DNA of 18,225 bases from contig CADFQU010000003.1 in NCBI GenBank assembly GCA_902836505.1, positions 1 through 18,225 on the forward strand, given 5' to 3'. Positions 15,464 through 18,225 of the stretch are shown one piece after another. This DNA is from Streptococcaceae bacterium. GTDB taxonomy: Bacteria; Bacillota; Bacilli; Lactobacillales; Streptococcaceae. The notes beneath the pieces are model-generated. The model saw only the letters and a list, made by a program, of their open reading frames with translations, did not search any database and was not told the DNA's origin. A program made the translations under genes and the position numbers. Within the stretch, counting starts at the first letter, position 1, and the number at the start of each line of letters is the position of its first letter.

Positions 15464-18109
15464 TTAAATTTCTTCTTTTTGAATGAATTCTGTACGAATT
15501 TCCTGTGGTGCCAATAGTCCTGAATGAACTGGGTATGGGCGTTCCAGCAAGTCAATAATGGCTTGTTGTTTTTCAGACACGCGAACATTTTCTTGACTCA
15601 TGTTGTAGTAACGAAGGACATAACCTTCTTCATTCTCAGCCACCTTAAAGGCTGTTGGGCAGACTTGTGGCAAGCTAAATGCCGTATGGTTAAAGAGACT
15701 ACCCGTTGCCGCAACACTCCCCTCTTGTTTTGCAACTTGAAGAGCTGTAAATGGTACCTGGAAGGCTTTGGCACGACGGAAAGCTGAGAAGCGTTCGCCT
15801 GCTTGATGACATTCTACTGCAAATTCAACTTCGATATCACGCAAGCACTGAGCTTCCGGCGTTGGGAAGTAACCCCAGTCACCAAGTTCGCCTGAAGCAC
15901 GAAGAAGGGTTACAGCCATGGTGTCGTCTCCAAGAATTTCATACTCGTGCAATCCTTTATTGGATACGGTCACTCCTTTGACATCATCATACAAGCTGAC
16001 AAAAGCTTGTTGGTGTTGTGGATTTTCAGGATTTTCCCAAGAAGCTGCTGGTTTATTTGGTCTTGTCACAACTTCATAGATGCTTTCAGAATCATTGCTT
16101 GGACGAGTGTTATGAGTTTTTACTAAGAGACGAATGCGGTGGTCTTTGGCTGTATTAGTAAAGCGAGTCTTGAAGCGAATCTGTGGATTGTCCACAAAGA
16201 CAGTCATTTCTGTTTCAAGAGGAATGGTTGTCAACTCTTCTGAACGACCTGCATCTCGTTTCATGAACTCGATGATACCTCTTTGTTCAGCATCCAATTT
16301 TTCATCTGCACTGACCGGAATCGTCAAGTCATGTTTGAGCAATACCTTAGCATAGCGAGCATTGTTTTCTAAGACTTCGTATCCTTTCAATTGAGCATAG
16401 ATTGGCTCAGTACCTTTTGGTTGGAAGTAAATGTATTCATTACCAATATCCCCGCGGTCTTCGAAGCTAAGGAAGTCCTCATAAGCCTCATTGGTCGTCT
16501 TGTCGTAAAGGGTCAAGCAATCATCAATACTGAGGGTTACGAACGGCGTATCGAGAACCCCATTTTGGTAAATACCATCATGATGGGAAGCTTTTCCTTC
16601 CAGAAGCTGGAAGGTGGTCCAAGAAAGAGGTGATAGGTGAACTGGAACCGTCACGCGCACTTGACGCGCGATATAAGGTTGACGGAATTTATCCTTAGGC
16701 AAGGTATAGCCAAAACTTGCCCCCAAGTCTTCAATATCTGCTTCTACAAGATGACCGTCTAAATCTTCTACATGATAGTCTGGCAAGGTCAAAGCGGCCA
16801 TTTTCTTGAAGCCTTCTGTCGGATGCAACTCCTTAAATGGACAAACCGCTACATCGACGATCGTGCTGACGGTATCCACCTTATCATGCAAGCCTGTATT
16901 GATGACCGTAAAGAGATGCTCACTCTGCGCTTTTTGAGTTGCTAGTTTGCCCTTCCATTCATTCAGAAGGTTGGTCTTGACAAAGTTTCCGACTTGATTG
17001 ACCTTGGCAAAACGAACTTCCATTTCACGGTGAACATCATCCACACTACATCCACAAATACTATCGTGTGGTGCATTTTGCAAGAGGGTCTTCCAAGCAT
17101 AGGTCAATTGATCCTTGTGGTTGTGCCCACCAGTGATAATGGTCAAAGGTTCCACAACCTGCTCTAACAAGTTGCTGTTTTCTTGGAAGGCTTGTTTGAG
17201 GTAAACGCGTGAAGAAGAAGTATTCGCCAGCGTATACCAACCATCGGTTTCCTGACTAGTCAATTCTCCTGTAACCGTTGATAATTGCTCAGGAAGTGCA
17301 CTTTCCACTGCTTGCACATATTCGTCAAAGGAGCTATGAATAAAGGTCACGTCAGGGAAGAGTTCGTTGGCCACGCGAATGGCTTCACTAATATTTCTCT
17401 GTACAGGCTGGTGGTCACAGCCGTTCATCATCAACCATTGGTTGGTCGATGCATAGTCACGGACGTCTGCTAATTTTTGCTTCCAGAAAGTCAAAGCCTC
17501 ATCTTTATCCACTGGAATTTCATTCCCGTTACTGTACCAGTTTGCAAAGAGAATGCCGAGTACACGGCTACCATCAGCCCCCTGCCAATACATCTCAGAA
17601 AATTGAGAGGTAAATTGCTCATCTTCGAGGACTTGGTTGTCAAATCCGATTGGCTTGACACCGCGACCAAAGGCTGCTACGTGAATGCCTGATTTTTGAA
17701 GAATCTGAGGAGCTTGCCCCATATTTCCAAAAGTATCTGGGAAGTAGCCAATCTGCGTAGATTTGCCCCATTTGGCACATTCAGCTTGTCCAATCAAGGT
17801 ATTGCGGACGTTCGCTTCACTAGAAATCAAGTAGTCATCCTGCAAGATGTAGAAAGGACCAATCTTGAGCTTGCCTTCGTCGATATAACGCTGCACCTTG
17901 TCACGGTTTTCAGGGCGAATTTCTAAATAGTCATCAAGGACAATGGTTTGTCCATCTAGGTGGAAGCTCTTGAACTCAGGATCGTTTTCAAAAAGATCAA
18001 AGAGATCATCAAAGAGTTCCACCAATTGCATACGGTGACTTTCAAAAGGTAGATACCACTCACGATCCCAGTGACTGTGAGAGATGATATGTACAACAAC
18101 ATTTTCCAT
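15464..18109 (-). CDS. GH38 alpha-mannosidase
   Basis: Zinc-dependent retaining alpha-mannosidase of 881 aa, cytoplasmic (no signal peptide), acting on mannose of imported N-glycans. The N-terminal catalytic domain begins HIISHSHWDREW, with zinc ligands His13 and Asp15. The nucleophile is expected at Asp125 in GYFPDTFGNMGQ, and His348-Asp349 (NAPHDSICGCS) supplies the final zinc ligand. GCDHQPVQ near 230-237 also fits streptococcal GH38. The C-terminal half forms the beta-sandwich part of the family. Length is normal. It resembles SpGH38 from S. pyogenes, which cleaves alpha-1,3-mannosidic linkages, as I recall. The ATG at 18109 has GAGG 8-9 nt upstream. It lies 76 nt downstream of the GH125 end, consistent with an operon. 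Confidence 0.93.
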   Translation of the reverse strand: MENVVVHIISHSHWDREWYLPFESHRMQLVELFDDLFDLFENDPEFKSFHLDGQTIVLDDYLEIRPENRDKVQRYIDEGKLKIGPFYILQDDYLISSEANVRNTLIGQAECAKWGKSTQIGYFPDTFGNMGQAPQILQKSGIHVAAFGRGVKPIGFDNQVLEDEQFTSQFSEMYWQGADGSRVLGILFANWYSNGNEIPVDKDEALTFWKQKLADVRDYASTNQWLMMNGCDHQPVQRNISEAIRVANELFPDVTFIHSSFDEYVQAVESALPEQLSTVTGELTSQETDGWYTLANTSSSRVYLKQAFQENSNLLEQVVEPLTIITGGHNHKDQLTYAWKTLLQNAPHDSICGCSVDDVHREMEVRFAKVNQVGNFVKTNLLNEWKGKLATQKAQSEHLFTVINTGLHDKVDTVSTIVDVAVCPFKELHPTEGFKKMAALTLPDYHVEDLDGHLVEADIEDLGASFGYTLPKDKFRQPYIARQVRVTVPVHLSPLSWTTFQLLEGKASHHDGIYQNGVLDTPFVTLSIDDCLTLYDKTTNEAYEDFLSFEDRGDIGNEYIYFQPKGTEPIYAQLKGYEVLENNARYAKVLLKHDLTIPVSADEKLDAEQRGIIEFMKRDAGRSEELTTIPLETEMTVFVDNPQIRFKTRFTNTAKDHRIRLLVKTHNTRPSNDSESIYEVVTRPNKPAASWENPENPQHQQAFVSLYDDVKGVTVSNKGLHEYEILGDDTMAVTLLRASGELGDWGYFPTPEAQCLRDIEVEFAVECHQAGERFSAFRRAKAFQVPFTALQVAKQEGSVAATGSLFNHTAFSLPQVCPTAFKVAENEEGYVLRYYNMSQENVRVSEKQQAIIDLLERPYPVHSGLLAPQEIRTEFIQKEEI

Positions 18110-18185
18110 GAGTAAAACCTCATTCTAACTTAAATTTAAAAATATATTTGTGATTCTTTCCTAGAATCTGTCGAGCGATCGCTCA
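18110..18185 (-). other. Gap between GH125 and GH38 with two small palindromes
   Basis: A six-pair stem GATTCT/AGAATC (18152-18157 with 18163-18168) has a 5-nt loop. A separate perfect 12-nt palindrome GAGCGATCGCTC is at 18173-18184, two bases from the GH125 stop. Neither has a clean T-run, so I do not call a terminator. No clear promoter is seen, which suggests read-through from GH125. Confidence 0.35.
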
Positions 18186-18225
18186 TTAGCGAATATCCAG
18201 GTAATCCAAGACCAATTCGCAAAAC
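18186..18225 (-). CDS. C-terminus of a GH125 exo-alpha-1,6-mannosidase (partial)
   Basis: Twelve codons and a stop are visible, reading FCELVLDYLDIR, and the gene runs off the right edge. The short peptide resembles the end of GH125 enzymes as I remember it, and in S. pneumoniae GH125 is the neighbour of this glycosidase cluster. GH125 removes alpha-1,6-linked mannose. The identification is tentative because so little is present. The alternative frame through this region also stays open for a while but gives no recognisable product. Confidence 0.5.
   Translation of the reverse strand, partial: FCELVLDYLDIR

Noticed and set aside
18173..18184. Perfect palindrome GAGCGATCGCTC as a terminator or protein site
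   Set aside because: Four-base stem with a four-base loop and no T-run; only one copy seen, so no support for a specific function.

Overview
The window reads as chromosomal DNA of a low-G+C Gram-positive coccus, most likely an oral or commensal Streptococcus. The evidence is divergent tyrS and pbp1b, an RlmA(II)-type 23S rRNA methyltransferase, and a set of cytoplasmic N-glycan enzymes (GH38, GH20, ROK kinase, GH125) that from memory closely resemble pneumococcal and S. pyogenes proteins. I cannot fix the species. No IS element, prophage gene, tRNA, rRNA or CRISPR array is visible.

Layout. Positions 1-386 hold no convincing gene. On the minus strand this stretch has a cre-like site, a promoter, a strong intrinsic terminator about 100 nt further on, a second promoter-like pair and a hairpin-rich tract. 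In several streptococci rpoB follows pbp1b, so this may be the leader of rpoB just outside the window. Positions 387-5222 are housekeeping: pbp1b (minus), then tyrS and rlmA (plus), with a divergent promoter region at 2851-2958 and clean terminators after tyrS and rlmA. From 5235 to the right end every gene is on the minus strand and forms an apparent carbohydrate-utilisation locus.

That locus has three transcription blocks. The rightmost, transcribed first, is GH125 (only the last 12 codons visible), then GH38 alpha-mannosidase, ROK kinase and GH20 hexosaminidase, ending in a terminator at 12558-12597. A terminator-like hairpin also lies between GH38 and ROK. The second block has its own sigma-A promoter overlapped by a CcpA cre site. 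It encodes two LplB/LplC-type permeases and a 493-aa lipoprotein binding protein, ending at the 8941-8976 terminator. The third block has its own promoter and encodes a YesL-like membrane protein, a YesM-like histidine kinase and a YesN-like AraC-type response regulator, ending at the 5184-5222 bidirectional terminator.

Working model. Extracellular enzymes, not in this window, would release host N-glycan fragments. The lipoprotein and permeases would import them, powered by an ATPase encoded elsewhere. GH20 would remove terminal GlcNAc or GalNAc, GH38 and GH125 would remove mannose, and the ROK kinase would phosphorylate a released sugar. The two-component system would sense the glycan or the loaded binding protein and activate the transporter, while CcpA represses it when preferred sugar is present. 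As I recall, in S. pneumoniae the related parts (TCS07, NgtS-P1-P2, and GH20C/ROK/GH38/GH125) lie at three separate loci. Their union here is the main point of interest.
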